Assembly: GCA_003008705.1 (NCBI GenBank)
Contig: PDUO01000019.1
Span: 1,029,660 to 1,082,364 of the forward strand
From: Pezicula radicicola
Lineage: Eukaryota; Ascomycota; Leotiomycetes; Helotiales; Dermateaceae
DNA length: 52,705 nucleotides
Direction of reading: 5' to 3'
Shown piece after piece: positions 13,745 to 23,383 of the stretch. Position numbers and translations under genes: made by a program. The notes under the pieces were generated by a model that saw only the letters and a list, made by a program, of their open reading frames with translations, was not told where the DNA came from and did no database searches. Within the stretch, counting starts at the first letter, position 1. Each line of letters starts with the position of its first letter.

Positions 13745-14502
13745 TTAAATAGTTGTCTCGTATGCGATAGGTACGACGGTCTCTGGTACGTTGTCCTTCA
13801 TTGAAATAGTTCGCGCTTCCCGTGGCATCAAAGGCTGTCTCTTCAAATGGACGTGGGTACCCTCTGCCTTTGACTTCTTCTTCAACTCGGCGTTGGTCTT
13901 TACCCGTCGGACGAACTCCTCTCTTGATCGGGATAGAGATACGTGCTCGACTCGGAGGTTGACACGCTTCTCGATGTAACGGTGCTTAACCTTCTTGTAG
14001 ACGATGACACCGACTGCGCTCTTTGTGACATTGTAGACGACACCAGTCTTTCCATGGTAGACCTTGTGTGGCATACTGTTTAGAGTCAGTATGACACGCT
14101 CCAATTCCCCGCATATCCATCCCTCGGAATCGAACTCGAGCCTCTGGATTCGGTGTATTGGCGCCATTGAAAATTACTCACCCCTTCTGAACGGCACCAT
14201 TTGCCTTGATATCAACAATGTCTCCAACCCTGCCACATATTAGACTTCATCCCAAGCGTAGAACCTCGGTATTCACTCACTTGTACTGGCGCAAGTATGT
14301 AGACAGCTTGATCATACCCTTCTCACGGAAATTCCTGGAGAAGGCATACTGTAGGCAAGGTCAGTACTCTATTCTCAGCCATGCAAAGCAACGGTGAAGG
14401 TGAAAGTAATTTAGGCGTCGCAGAAGGCCGTTTTCGCACAAGTCGACGCCAGGAATTCACACATACCCGAGTTCCGGCACGTAGTCCAGCTGGGTGTCCC
14501 AT
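13745..14502 (-). CDS. RPL21: 60S ribosomal protein eL21 (L21)
   Basis: This is a cytosolic large-subunit ribosomal protein. On the - strand the exons are 14502-14467 (MGHPAGLRAGTR), 14348-14281, 14229-14182 and 14075-13745. They join to 161 codons, 160 aa, the standard eL21 length. The core reads VGDIVDIKANGAVQKG then MPHKVYHGKTGVVYNVTKSA, followed by EKRVNLRVEHV and LKRQPLMPREARTIS, and it ends PIAYETTI. The first exon is short, as in many fungal ribosomal protein genes. Donors are GTATGT, GTGAGT and GTGAGT. All introns lie in the 5' part. The final exon alone looks like a longer ORF with a false N-terminus (MAPIHRIQRL...), which is intron sequence. The gene is intact, with no sign of RIP. 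Confidence 0.95.
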
Positions 14503-14559
14503 TTTTGCAGTAAAAGCAGGCTGCTATGCTTCTACAGGAAATAGGTTGGATGGGTTTGA

Positions 14560-14885
14560 TGTTTGATGTATGTATGTATGTGATTGAAGGAGGGCTTTTT
14601 TGGATTGTGGGATTGAGATTTCGCTAAGCTAACCCAGTCTAGTGCAGTATCGTTTATTTAGCGCTAGCCGCAGCCTTTCGTTCACGTGATATAATTAAGT
14701 GATTAGCAAGCTATCTATTTTCCAAATTAGCAAAGCAGAAGCAAAAGCAGAAGTAAGAACGGATTAGTTAATTAGCTAGTTAGTTAGTTAGTTAGCAAAG
14801 TAGATTGACAAGTTAGTAGTAGTAGTAGTAGTAGTAGTAGGAGGAGGAGGAGGAGGAGGTTAGTTAGGTGAGTTAGAAGGCTAGC
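14560..14885. repeat. Microsatellite-rich spacer between eL21 and gene A
   Basis: 384 bp separate the eL21 ATG from the stop of gene A; both genes are on the - strand. The spacer carries TGATGTATGTATG words (about 14556-14582), TTAGTTAG runs (14765-14795), TAG x8 and GGA x6 (14814-14860). The core GGATTGNGGGATTGAGATTTCGC at about 14608-14650 is copied near 47.78 kb, so it probably belongs to the eL21 promoter. A TCACGTGA palindrome lies at about 14682. Confidence 0.7.
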
Positions 14886-17800
14886 TCAGACATATGGGAG
14901 AGAGTGTCTGTTGTTGGTATGAAGTGTCGCGAATTGCACACAAGCAGCTGAAATCGCGGCAGGGTCATTCGAAGCCCTCGCAATTTCTATAGCTTGACGA
15001 TATTGCCGCCCGAGTGTCCATTCTGATAGCAACCAAGCGGATTTCGCATCAGTTGCGTCTGCAAACCCCCTTAAAATTTGATCGTACAGGTCAGAAAGGG
15101 AGAAGAAGCCATATAGTCTGTGGTCGTAAGGGTTAGTCATCGCAAAGTAGTTTTGGCCTGCTGGGACTCTATGACGAACAAAGCCTTCGTGGCATGAGAA
15201 CGCAAGCATAGTATTGGGCCACGAGGCTTTTAGTAGCAACCAACATCCGGGATCGATTGAAGCCCCGTCGATTCCGCGGATGAGCATAATAGGTTGAGTG
15301 TTGGCTGGTAGCGTTGAGAAAAAGGTAGAGAACTTTGCGTCTGCAGAGTGGTTACCTGGGTCCTGGTTGTTTGCAATATTAGTCCACGGTAACGGCACCC
15401 ATGCTTTCCTATAGTTCCACACCACTGACTCCTGGGATAGAACTGGTCCTTGGATAAAGTCATTGATGAACTTTTGAAGCACGAAGTCGTTGCCGTCTGC
15501 AGTCTCTTGTACTGTGTCTGCGTCTTCATCTCCGCTATGCCGGGCACATACGATGATCGAGAAGCCCTCTTGGGTTTCTGTATGTATTGCAGGCCCAATA
15601 TCTGCAAGCAGACTTCCTTGAACAGGATATAATTCCCCCTTTTCTCTTTTTTTCCCTTTCTTCAGTTGCTTATTATAAAGTTTTAGCTTCTCCTTATTCG
15701 CTACATAGTAACCATGCTTTTGAAGGCTTATCTTCTCCTTATTCTCTGCATAGTACTCCTTATCACGAAGTTTTCTCTTCTCCTTATTCTTTTGATAGTA
15801 CGCCTTGTTTGATGCCCTACGTTTCGCACGGGCCAATTCCTTCTTGTCTTCTATAGGATCTTGATTTGCTGCATCCTGTGGCGGTTGTTGTTGTAGCGCT
15901 TGATCTTTTCCCTTGGGCTGTTGAGATTTTTGCATAAGTGCAGCAGCTCCAATACTGTCCCAGTCTTCTTTTTCAGTTTCTTCTCCAGAATCGTCTCCGG
16001 TGCTCATGACATCGTCCAGAAGTTCAGGGTCGATAGGGATTTCATTCTGCTGTCTTGTATGTGTAGGAGTAGGAGGGACAGGGGAATAGTTAGTTTCCTC
16101 CTCGTCATCAAATTCGTAATCCTCCCAGCCAACAACACCTCCGAAGTCTGCGTCGTCTGGCAAGTTCTCGTTGTCTGAATATTCTGCAGCAATTGGTTCT
16201 GCAGGGTTGGATCTGGCCTTCGGAGCACTGGCTTGGTTTTGGCTATGTACCCATGCTCTCAAATCATCCTCTGTCTCTCTCTTCCATGCCAGTGCATTGA
16301 AGTCTTTAGGATACGGACCTCCTTTGCCATTGAGAAATCCATTGATCACACATAACACCTCGATGCCACAGCTCCATCCATCTCCTGCTCCATAACAGAC
16401 GATTAACGGCTCTTGTTTTGGAATCTGGATGTTGAAGGTTTCCGTCAGAGACCTAAGAAACAACTTTGTCCGGACCATGACCGCATTGTTATAGGATGGA
16501 TATCCACTGTAGACACGCACTGTCTCTTCAGACTTGTTGATGACTACTGCTGCCCAGTGGCCTGCGTCAGTACTGCTATTCCCTAGATTCATAAGTGCCT
16601 CAGTAGTCGTTGTCCAGGGACCACAGTTGATTGGAATGACAATAACTTCTTGTTTGAGGGACCGAGGGAGCTTGTCGACCTTACTGCCGCCCTGTTTTAT
16701 CCATTCTATCACTGCAAGATCGAAGGCTGCTCCTGTTATGCCTAACTCTTCTGGTGTATCAAAATACAAAGTGCTGGTTTCGATAGCGCACTTGATTGCC
16801 GCAGTCATTGTCCTTGCAGAGAGCATCTTATTGCCTTTGAATGTTTCGTTCAGGTCATTGTCCGTAGGCAGGAAGCAACATTCTATATTAGCCGATGCCA
16901 TCATGTCAGCCTCCCTGAAAAGCTTGGTGGTATCGTTAGTGACGACAGTTGAAGACATAGTCAAGCCATCTTCCTCAAGATCCTTCTCCCAGGTCAAGCC
17001 TGTAGGAGGGGTTGTAGTGACAGGCGCGGCCTCCGGCTTTTCAATATCACTACTAGGACTAGTATGCCAGGAGTAGTCTTGCGATTGGACACCTTCTGGT
17101 AGGCCTTTTGTTGAAGGCTTCGTTCCAGTAGAGAATACATTGGATGTACTAGTTGAGGTGTCTGGAGATGTTGTGCTGACCGAACTCCGAAGCGAGGATC
17201 GAGAATGAGCAACTTCTGGGTCGGAGTTTCTTCGAGATTCCTGGTCCGTTGAAGATGGCTTGAGATTATCAGAATCAGGCACCTGGGTCTCTTCGATGGT
17301 TTCCGTAATGCGGCCAGGTATCCTGTATACTGAACTGTTCTCTTCTTCCAGTATATATTCGGTCGATACAGGGTGAATGATGGTTCCTGATGCCACACGC
17401 TCTGGGACATCTTTACTTCCTTCTCTTAAATCGTCCTGGACCACTTGCAGGGGTTTTGGCTGGGTTTGCTCAGGCCTTTGGTATGATATATCCTCCCCTT
17501 TTAAGGTCTCTGGCCTATCAGGACGACGAACTTGGCTCCGGTCGTTTTGCCTATATCTATCACCTTGGGTTCGGCTCGATGGTCCATCAGATTCCCTATA
17601 ATAATCCCTAGAACGTCTCTCTGGGCTTCGTCTGTCCCTATACTGAGCTCTTGAAGTGTCTGAGCTTCGTCGACTGATAGCTGGGCTTCGGCTTCGGCTT
17701 CGGCTTCTTCGTCGCTGTGGCCGGTAGCTATCTATGTCTCGACTACCTTCAGAACGACCTTTGTCGTAGGCTGGACGCTCAGGGCTTCGTCGACGTTGGC

Positions 17801-18271
17801 TGGCCTCTGGACTTCGCTTATCTCTGCCATTGTACATGCTCGACTGCATTGGGCTTCTCTCACGGTCCCTCTGGCCACTAATTGGACCTCGTCTATCTCG
17901 AGAGCGGCTTCGATTATTACGGGATCGTTCACCGTACGACCGATTCACATCACCCGCATCTTGTACCCAGCGACTATGCCTCTCTCTATTTACATTGACG
18001 GGATTTGCCGGAAGTCTCGCAGGTCCTCCCAATGGTATATACCCAGGCTTCTCTCGCTGACGTTGAGTTTCGATTGTCCGGAGCTTATTGCCTTGTTCAT
18101 CCATCTTTCGGTGCACATCGTGTTCTGGCCTGGTGACCAACTTCCACTCTTCATCAACCGATTCCTTGACGAAGTATTTCTCACCGTACCGCTTGGCCTG
18201 GTTCTGTATGTTTATTAATATCAAGTATGCAGAAATAACGAAGTAATTACCTTGTCACGGCGCGAATCCAT
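14886..18271 (-). CDS. Gene A: RS-rich protein with Ulp1/C48-like domain (unknown element protein)
   Basis: I do not recognise the whole gene. The most conservative model has exons 18271-18251 (MDSRRDK) and 18203-14886, joined over a 47-nt GTAATT...CAG intron, giving 1112 aa. Residues about 50-220 are Arg/Ser-rich with SRSRSRS, like splicing-factor RS domains. Residues about 540-640 match a Ulp1/SENP fold: GHW with His556 and GWSCG with Cys619, 63 residues apart. The Asp position (His+17) is Ser and the oxyanion Gln (Cys-6) is Ala. An acidic stretch follows (about 680-740), then three or four basic repeats of type YYxxNKEK (about 800-865) and an unassigned 240-residue C-terminal domain. The frame stays open upstream through four small exons (see leader), so the real N-terminus may lie further up. 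Part of the coding sequence recurs at 34691-34915. There are no stops and little sign of RIP. Confidence 0.7.
18204..18250 (-). other. Intron of gene A before the long exon
   Basis: GTAATTACTTC at the donor (18250) and ACATACAG at the acceptor (18204), 47 nt. Splicing joins ...MDSRRDK to NQAKRYGEKYFVKE in frame. Without it the long frame would begin at a TTG codon inside the intron, which is not a plausible fungal start. Confidence 0.7.
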
Positions 18272-18338
18272 CTCTACCAGGATACCGGGGTACAAGTTGC
18301 TCTGACTGTCTATATTTACCGCAGTCTGGGACCTACAA

Positions 18339-18780
18339 CCTGTGACAGAGACACCAAGGAGATAGCACAATAGACAGCAGACAGGAGACACTTACCAAGT
18401 CAACCAGATAAACCACACCCTCCGCAATTTGTACTCAAGGCCGGATGGCAGGCAGGACTGCTCGTGATCAGGCGAGGTGTTGGGGGCTGTAATCCTGTGA
18501 AAGAGACACTGAGGAAATAACACAGCAGACAGGAGACACTTACCAAGTCAACCATACAAACCAAACCCTCCGCAATCTGTACTCAAGGCCGGATGGCAGG
18601 CAGGACTGCTCGTGATCAGGCGAGTTGTTGGGGGCTGTAATCCTGTGAAAGAGACACTGAGGAGATAACACAGTGGACAGGAGACACTCACCAATTCAAC
18701 CATACAAACCAAACCCTCCACAATCTGTACTCGAGGCCGAGTTGGCAGGCAGACCTGCACGCAATCAGGCGCTTGGGGGG
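18339..18780 (-). repeat. Tandem exon-intron modules in the gene A leader (about 148 bp x 3)
   Basis: Three direct repeats begin at 18339, 18494 and 18642 (units of about 155, 148 and 139 bp). On the - strand each full unit reads as a 99-nt exon (18642-18544 and 18494-18396) followed by an intron starting GTRAGTGTCTCCTG. The introns are 18691-18643 (49 nt), 18543-18495 (49 nt) and 18395-18333 (63 nt, using the TTGTAG acceptor). Every junction splits a TGG codon as TG|G, so the exons are symmetric and phase 2. The spliced frame is open, encoding a 33-residue repeat with GLEYRLRRVWFVWLTW, and runs into exon 18332-18251 (TAVNIDSQSNLYPGILVEMD). No in-frame ATG exists upstream of MDSRRDK, so this is either coding with an unknown start or an open 5' UTR. 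Confidence 0.7.
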
Positions 18781-18932
18781 TTTTAGGTTTACAGCGGGCT
18801 GAATGTCCACCGAAACTGGACTGGTACGATACGAAGGCTCAAAAAGGATTGTTTCTAGATCATAGATCAGGTAACTTGCCAATTCTTGTTCATAAAGTGA
18901 GCCAAAGAGGAAAAGAAGAGTCTCGAGAGAGC
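18743..18932 (-). repeat. Shared leader repeat, left copy (inverted relative to 24569-24759)
   Basis: Read on the - strand from 18932, the sequence starts CTCTCGAGACTCTTCTTTTC, passes TCACTTTATGAACAAG and CAGTCCAGTTTCGGTGGACA, and ends GGTCTGCCTGCCA. It matches 24569-24759 read on the + strand at roughly 90 % by eye over 190 bp. It lies directly upstream of the gene A modules, and its last part overlaps the start of a module. Both sides of the match diverge completely. Confidence 0.9.
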
Positions 18933-18940
18933 TGCGTTAC

Positions 18941-20450
18941 AGGAAACCACTCAGGTCCCGCGAGCAAGCGGGCGCTAGAGTGCCTTCTGTTCTTGGGACA
19001 CTTGCCCTCGTCACTTCATTGTTATGCAGTACAGTACAGGCAGTACTCTGTACTCTACCAAGTCCCATAATTATAATTACTCAGTAGATATCGAGCATGA
19101 GAAAGCTCTTTTGTATAATTGAATTATTTTTGTTACCAACTTTGGCCATTGCCGTTCACTCATCTGCTAATGAGTCTTTTGGCCTTTTGGAGTTGGAGAC
19201 ATCATCATAGCTCCTAACACTGCGTCCTTATGATTTATGACTTGTGGTTGTGACTGAAGGTATCTGAATCTGAAAAGAACCATGCCTCTTCTTATTCCCA
19301 GATTCGCAGTTTATCAAGTATATAAGCATATTCGAAGGCCACTGCAACAAGTCATTGAACTACAGGGGTAGTATACCGTATTCGCTCAACACGCTCGCTC
19401 GCTGTGGCCAGGCAACGACAGCCTGTAGAGAAATTCTGTTTACACTGTTCTGTGCCCTGGGAATAAGCGAAACTAGCCTGCTCTCTACCTAAAGGCCCTA
19501 TAGGCTATTATTTCCGGGGCATTAACTTGCCTATAACCGAGTCCAAAGACTTTTTGCCGTGGCCTTCGTAACAATTGGTATACTCGCTTAAGCTTTAGTG
19601 ACGAGTAATCTTCGGACTTCGCGTCGCTTGACGACCCCCTAATCATCGGCCTCGCATAATTTACTTGACGGCTTCGCTTGGTATTACTCGTATGAAAATT
19701 AGGTACGTGCATGTCTGCCATTTTCTATTCAGAATGAATCTTTGACAGTTAAAAATTGATGCATGCACAGTAAATTAAATAGCATAGCATAGCACAGCAC
19801 ATCATTACGTCTTTAAAAAAAAAAGGCCCCAACTTTGGATCAGTTGTACCTTTGGTACTTGCAAAATATTAAGACCAACGGGTGTGCAAACTTGCACCCA
19901 AGCCTATTACTATAGCCATAGCCATCTCCATCACTATCACCCCATACCTGCATGCTATCTGTCACCTCGACATATCCAGCTGTGGAATAACTTCCGCAGA
20001 TCTTTATATATACTCTGCGGTTCACCATCTGGGTATCTTTCTCTGGCTCTGTCATCTTATCAAGTTCCTGTCCTCGGGAGCTGGAGCTGGGGGAGCTGGT
20101 GCCAATCAACAGCGAGGAAGGACATGAACTAGTAGGATTGCTGCTGTGTTTCGTAGTGGATAAAGTAGAACAAACAGTCTCCTGGATAACTTCCCGTACT
20201 AGCAGTCGGTATACGATGCTTGCAAACCCTTACCTGCAGCATTTTCCTTTTCGTTGTTCTTTATTGTGTCCAATGCAAGCGAACTCTTTTCTGGTATGAA
20301 GATGATGATGCTACATACAGCGGGGTTTTGCCTTGTTCACATCTGAAGTCGGCCAGGTAATGAGAGAATAGGTCCCATCCTTACCCGGATTCCAGAAGTC
20401 CGTTTGTGACACGAAGGTTAAGCAACATTTCATACCCACAATGTCCCTCC
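18941..20450. other. No gene recognised
   Basis: About 1.5 kb of mixed composition with CAGTAC-type simple words near 19022-19055, an A(10) run at 19814 and ATAGCC/ATCTCCATCAC words near 19905-19940. A 78-codon open frame at 19485-19721 (-) and an 89-codon frame at 19840-20109 (-) resemble no family I know. Confidence 0.45.
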
Positions 20451-20457
20451 TCCCCAG

Positions 20458-20841
20458 CTAAAGCCCAGGATCTAACGATTGAAAGCTGTTGCAAAATGCG
20501 CTCTCGATATTTCTACTTTCCCTTGCCTTCAAGGCTTCAAGGAATAGTTGATAAATATCTTGAACTGTCGAACCTTGTTTCTGGCCGATCTCAATATTCG
20601 TACTTCCCTTCCGCAGATCGGAAATATGATGAATCCTCAACAGTTCTTCTGCATTGGCCAAGTTAAAAGAGGCACGACTCTGCCAAGCACATCTGACTGT
20701 CTGTCTGACTGTGAATTCTTTGGGATCAGAGACACCGTGGTGGCCATTGTGCCCCAAAACTTGCGACGGTGCTTGATTAGGGAGACGATTGTGATGCGTT
20801 TGCATCTGCAGAGCAGATGTGAAGACTTGAGACCATGCCAT
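20458..20841 (-). CDS. Hypothetical ORF, 127 aa, possibly a gene fragment
   Basis: Begins at a true ATG (MAWSQVFTSALQMQ) and runs 127 codons, with a helix-like C-terminal half (DIYQLFLEALKARESRNIES). I recognise no family. It lies in a segment where several neighbours are broken host-gene pieces, so a fragment is as likely as a gene. The antisense strand also holds a shorter open frame. Confidence 0.2.
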   Translation of the reverse strand: MAWSQVFTSALQMQTHHNRLPNQAPSQVLGHNGHHGVSDPKEFTVRQTVRCAWQSRASFNLANAEELLRIHHISDLRKGSTNIEIGQKQGSTVQDIYQLFLEALKARESRNIESAFCNSFQSLDPGL

Positions 20842-21263
20842 TTACTCGTGTACTCTCCACTCTCCCCATTGTAGCATTTTATGAATCGCCGCTTATATTA
20901 TACAGTACTATGAGTAATGTTAAGGCTACGACGGAAGAAATCACATCTTTCTCCTGTGAAGACCGAGCCCGTTCTGTTGGTTCTAAATTCTGTCATCTAG
21001 ACGTGATCGGGTTCTGCAGTGGCGGATGGATGCAGCGGTTGTCTTTCTTTTTCTTCTGCGGGCTGCCCAAGACATCCCTTATCTTCCTTCAATTAAGTCC
21101 TTCGAAGTATACGAATATCCCCCCTCTTACGAGTAATTTGGGCGCGGTAATGCGGTAAGAATTTCTTCGTGCACCACATCCGAGGATCCAAGGATCGATT
21201 GATTGTCGAAGAGCTCGCTAGGGTGGTAGGGGCGATGAGTAATGTGAAAATTTGCTTAGCACC

Positions 21264-21745
21264 TTGCAGATCACTGAGCTTGACTTCGACCTCATACTCT
21301 GTATCGTGCAGCCCTGAGCCGCCTAAAGGTTCTACCGTGCCATCAAACTGAGAGTCTGCGACGCCTGCATCCTCTCCTCTCCCTTCGCGCTTTTCGCGCT
21401 AGCATCGACAACTGGAGATGGTAGATCATTAGCCCAACTGATAGACTTTGCAGATCACTGAGCTTGACTTCGACCTCATACCTCATACTCTGTATCGTGC
21501 AGCCCTGAGCCGCCTAAAGGTTCTACCGTGCCATCAGACTGAGAGTCTGCAACGCCTGCCTCCTCTCCTCTTCCTATGCGCTTTTCGCGCTGGTATCAAC
21601 GATTGGAGATGGTAGATCATCAGCCCAATCGGTGGACTTTGTTGCAGCTGGGGAGGGTGATGGATTGAATGATGAAGATGAGGCGTCGAGTGTGGACGCT
21701 GGCTTCGTGATGCGATCAGTTAAAGAGCTGGTTGACGTTGGGTCA
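21264..21745 (-). pseudogene. DBP5 RNA helicase 5' fragment, internally duplicated
   Basis: Read on the - strand, 21745-21644 gives SSLTDRITKPAST and then DWADDLPSP. Further on it gives DGTVEPLGGSGLHDTEYEVE and KLSDLQ. These are the N-terminal landmarks of fungal DBP5 (DEAD-box mRNA-export helicase) just before its helicase core. The sequence then enters an intron-like GTGCTAAG at the usual exon end. No core helicase motif follows, so the fragment covers only the 5' exon region. The part from WADD to KLSDLQ is present twice in tandem (21643-21448 and 21447-21264, about 184 bp); the first copy has an 8-bp internal duplication (CCTCATAC). Frames do not agree along the fragment and no ATG is in frame. 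It is a dead partial copy. Confidence 0.8.
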
Positions 21746-21778
21746 GTCAGCCCATCTCCGCTCTCGAGAATGTGGTGT

Positions 21779-21816
21779 GGATGGATGGATGGATGGATGG
21801 ATGGATGGATGGATGG
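21779..21816. repeat. (GGAT)n microsatellite
   Basis: Perfect TGGA/GGAT tetramer run of about nine units, followed by a GTTGAT hexamer run to 21840. It sits just upstream of the DBP5 fragment. A shorter GGAT run occurs at 30110-30130. Confidence 0.95.
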
Positions 21817-22003
21817 TTGATGTTGATGTTGATGTTGTTGATTGGTTAAACCTAATTAGGCTAGCACACTTTGGCCAACGTCCTTCCTTCCCGCCTTCCT
21901 AACCTCCTCACTCTTCGCCTGCAACCACCATATATATATATCTTCATCGTCTCTTTGTTTCCCTCTCTCTACGGATCCGAGGATTGAGAAAGAAGATGTG
22001 TTC

Positions 22004-22058
22004 TTACCGCGTCCCAGTAACATAATGGTGGTGAGTGATGATGGTGTTTGATGTTCAT
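22004..22058. repeat. Direct repeat flanking the eIF3f fragment, copy 1
   Basis: TTACCGCGTCCCAGTAACA and GTTTGATGTTCATG are shared with 22494-22540. Copy 1 has an extra GAGTGATGATGGT in the middle. The two copies bracket the eIF3f fragment, so a local duplication or insertion is likely. Confidence 0.75.
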
Positions 22059-22192
22059 GAAGAGGAAGTGGGAGTAGGCAGGCAGCGGACTGACAAGATA
22101 AAGAAGTCATTCAAGAGATACTTTTGGTCGTATCGGCGACTTCATATTACCTCTCCCCACGCCCTCACAACTCCATCAAACATCTGCCCAGC

Positions 22193-22467
22193 ATGGCTGT
22201 TGGAACAGAGTCATGTCTGCATCTTGCGCGTCCTCTTGCGCCCGCAGCGCTCGGCATCCAGCCCACCACAGCCCCTCTAAATGTCATAATTCAACCACAA
22301 GTACGATGCCTCTCATGGCTTTGTATACTGCCAAAAAAAAACTAATCGGAAAATAGGCCGTTTTCTCCATTCTCGACCACGCGATCCGACGTGATATCCG
22401 CGATATTATTACGTACCCTTTACTCGGCGCTGTCGTCCCTCTTCCTCTGGAACAACCTCGTTCATGA
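22193..22467 (+). pseudogene. eIF3 subunit f 5' fragment
   Basis: Exon 1 (22193-22300) encodes 36 residues including [20 protein letters not shown] and LNVIIQPQ, the start of fungal eIF3f. A 56-nt intron follows (22301 GTACGA to 22356 AATAG, branch ACTAAT). Exon 2 from 22357 starts AVFSILDHAIRRD, matching the beginning of the MPN domain. After about 13 codons the similarity is lost, and a stop occurs at 22465-22467. The MPN domain is absent. The intron position matches the family junction QPQ|AVFSILDH as I remember it. The fragment has its own short 5' UTR. It could be transcribed but cannot make eIF3f. Confidence 0.8.
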
Positions 22468-22493
22468 TTCCCAGCTTGACCGCGGCCACGGTT

Positions 22494-22540
22494 GTTGTTA
22501 CCGCATCCCAGTAACATAATGGTGGTGTTTGATGTTCATG
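22494..22540. repeat. Direct repeat flanking the eIF3f fragment, copy 2
   Basis: Second copy of the 22004-22058 sequence (TTACCGCATCCCAGTAACA ... GTTTGATGTTCATG), directly after the point where the eIF3f frame ends. Confidence 0.75.
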
Positions 22541-23074
22541 GTGAGTGAGTGGCCGAATTGGGCAGGTTGACGAGAAGAGGACGTCATTCTTTCCCCCTGT
22601 ACATATGGACTGAACTGCTGGTGACAGCAAACGAGCAAACGAGCAAACGACCGTTGCAAATTCGTACCTCATATCGAAGTGCACGGCAAAGCAATGATCG
22701 ATTCGCCGCCCTTGACCACTACAGTCCAAATGATCGGAACAGTGGATACCAGAAGGGAGGGGACAGCTACATTCAGGCTCATCGCATGGAAGAGGCACTG
22801 ATGCTTCTCCGCAGAATTTGCAAGATTTGAAAGATGCGTTCGACTGCCCAATGTTTAAGCAAGGCAGCCTTTATTCTCATTGTGAAGATGCGATCGACAG
22901 AACGATTAGAGGTTATCACCAACTAGGATATGAGGAGGAGGACCTGTGATCTGGTGTAGTTTCTGTCCGTTGTCCGTAAAGATATTATGGTCGTCTACAG
23001 TCCGTGAAACAGGTCCTTGAAAATGTCGAAGTCCACCAACAGCCTCCTTTGCCTTGTTCATGCCGGTTGTGGTG

Positions 23075-23383
23075 CTACAGGAGATAGACCGTGAGCACGT
23101 ATGAGCGGCCATACGTTCTCCTCGTGGAAGGCTTGTTGTAGAAGCTGTCCGGTTGTTCTCTGTCAGCAGCTTCTTCGGTAGAATTTGTTGATCTAGAAGG
23201 GACTGAGCCTACATTGAATGGCGGCATACTGCCACCTGCGTGTGCTGATCTGACGACTCCCGTATTGGCTGCGCGTGAAGGACTTTGTCTTATTGTGCTT
23301 GATGCATCTGGTCGAGCTTGACTCGATGATGGGATGGGATGAGACTGTTGATGTCCAATGGAGTATTCAAGGCTTCGGTACAT
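23075..23383 (-). CDS. Hypothetical ORF, 102 aa, Ser/Pro/Arg-rich
   Basis: True ATG start (MYRSLEYSIGHQQSHPIPSS) and low-complexity Ser/Pro/Arg-rich sequence, as in disordered parts of fungal regulators. No domain is seen. It may be a fragment like its neighbours. The rest of 22.6-24.5 kb contains no gene that I can recognise. Confidence 0.2.
   Translation of the reverse strand: MYRSLEYSIGHQQSHPIPSSSQARPDASSTIRQSPSRAANTGVVRSAHAGGSMPPFNVGSVPSRSTNSTEEAADREQPDSFYNKPSTRRTYGRSYVLTVYLL

Noticed and set aside
13745..14167. 140-aa eL21 variant with N-terminus MAPIHRIQRLEF
   Set aside because: The first part is intron sequence; proper splicing gives the 160-aa family length.
14886..18224. Gene A starting at the 18224 codon (MILINIQNQ...)
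   Set aside because: That codon is TTG and lies inside a clear GTAATT...ACAG intron; splicing to MDSRRDK restores an ordinary ATG start.
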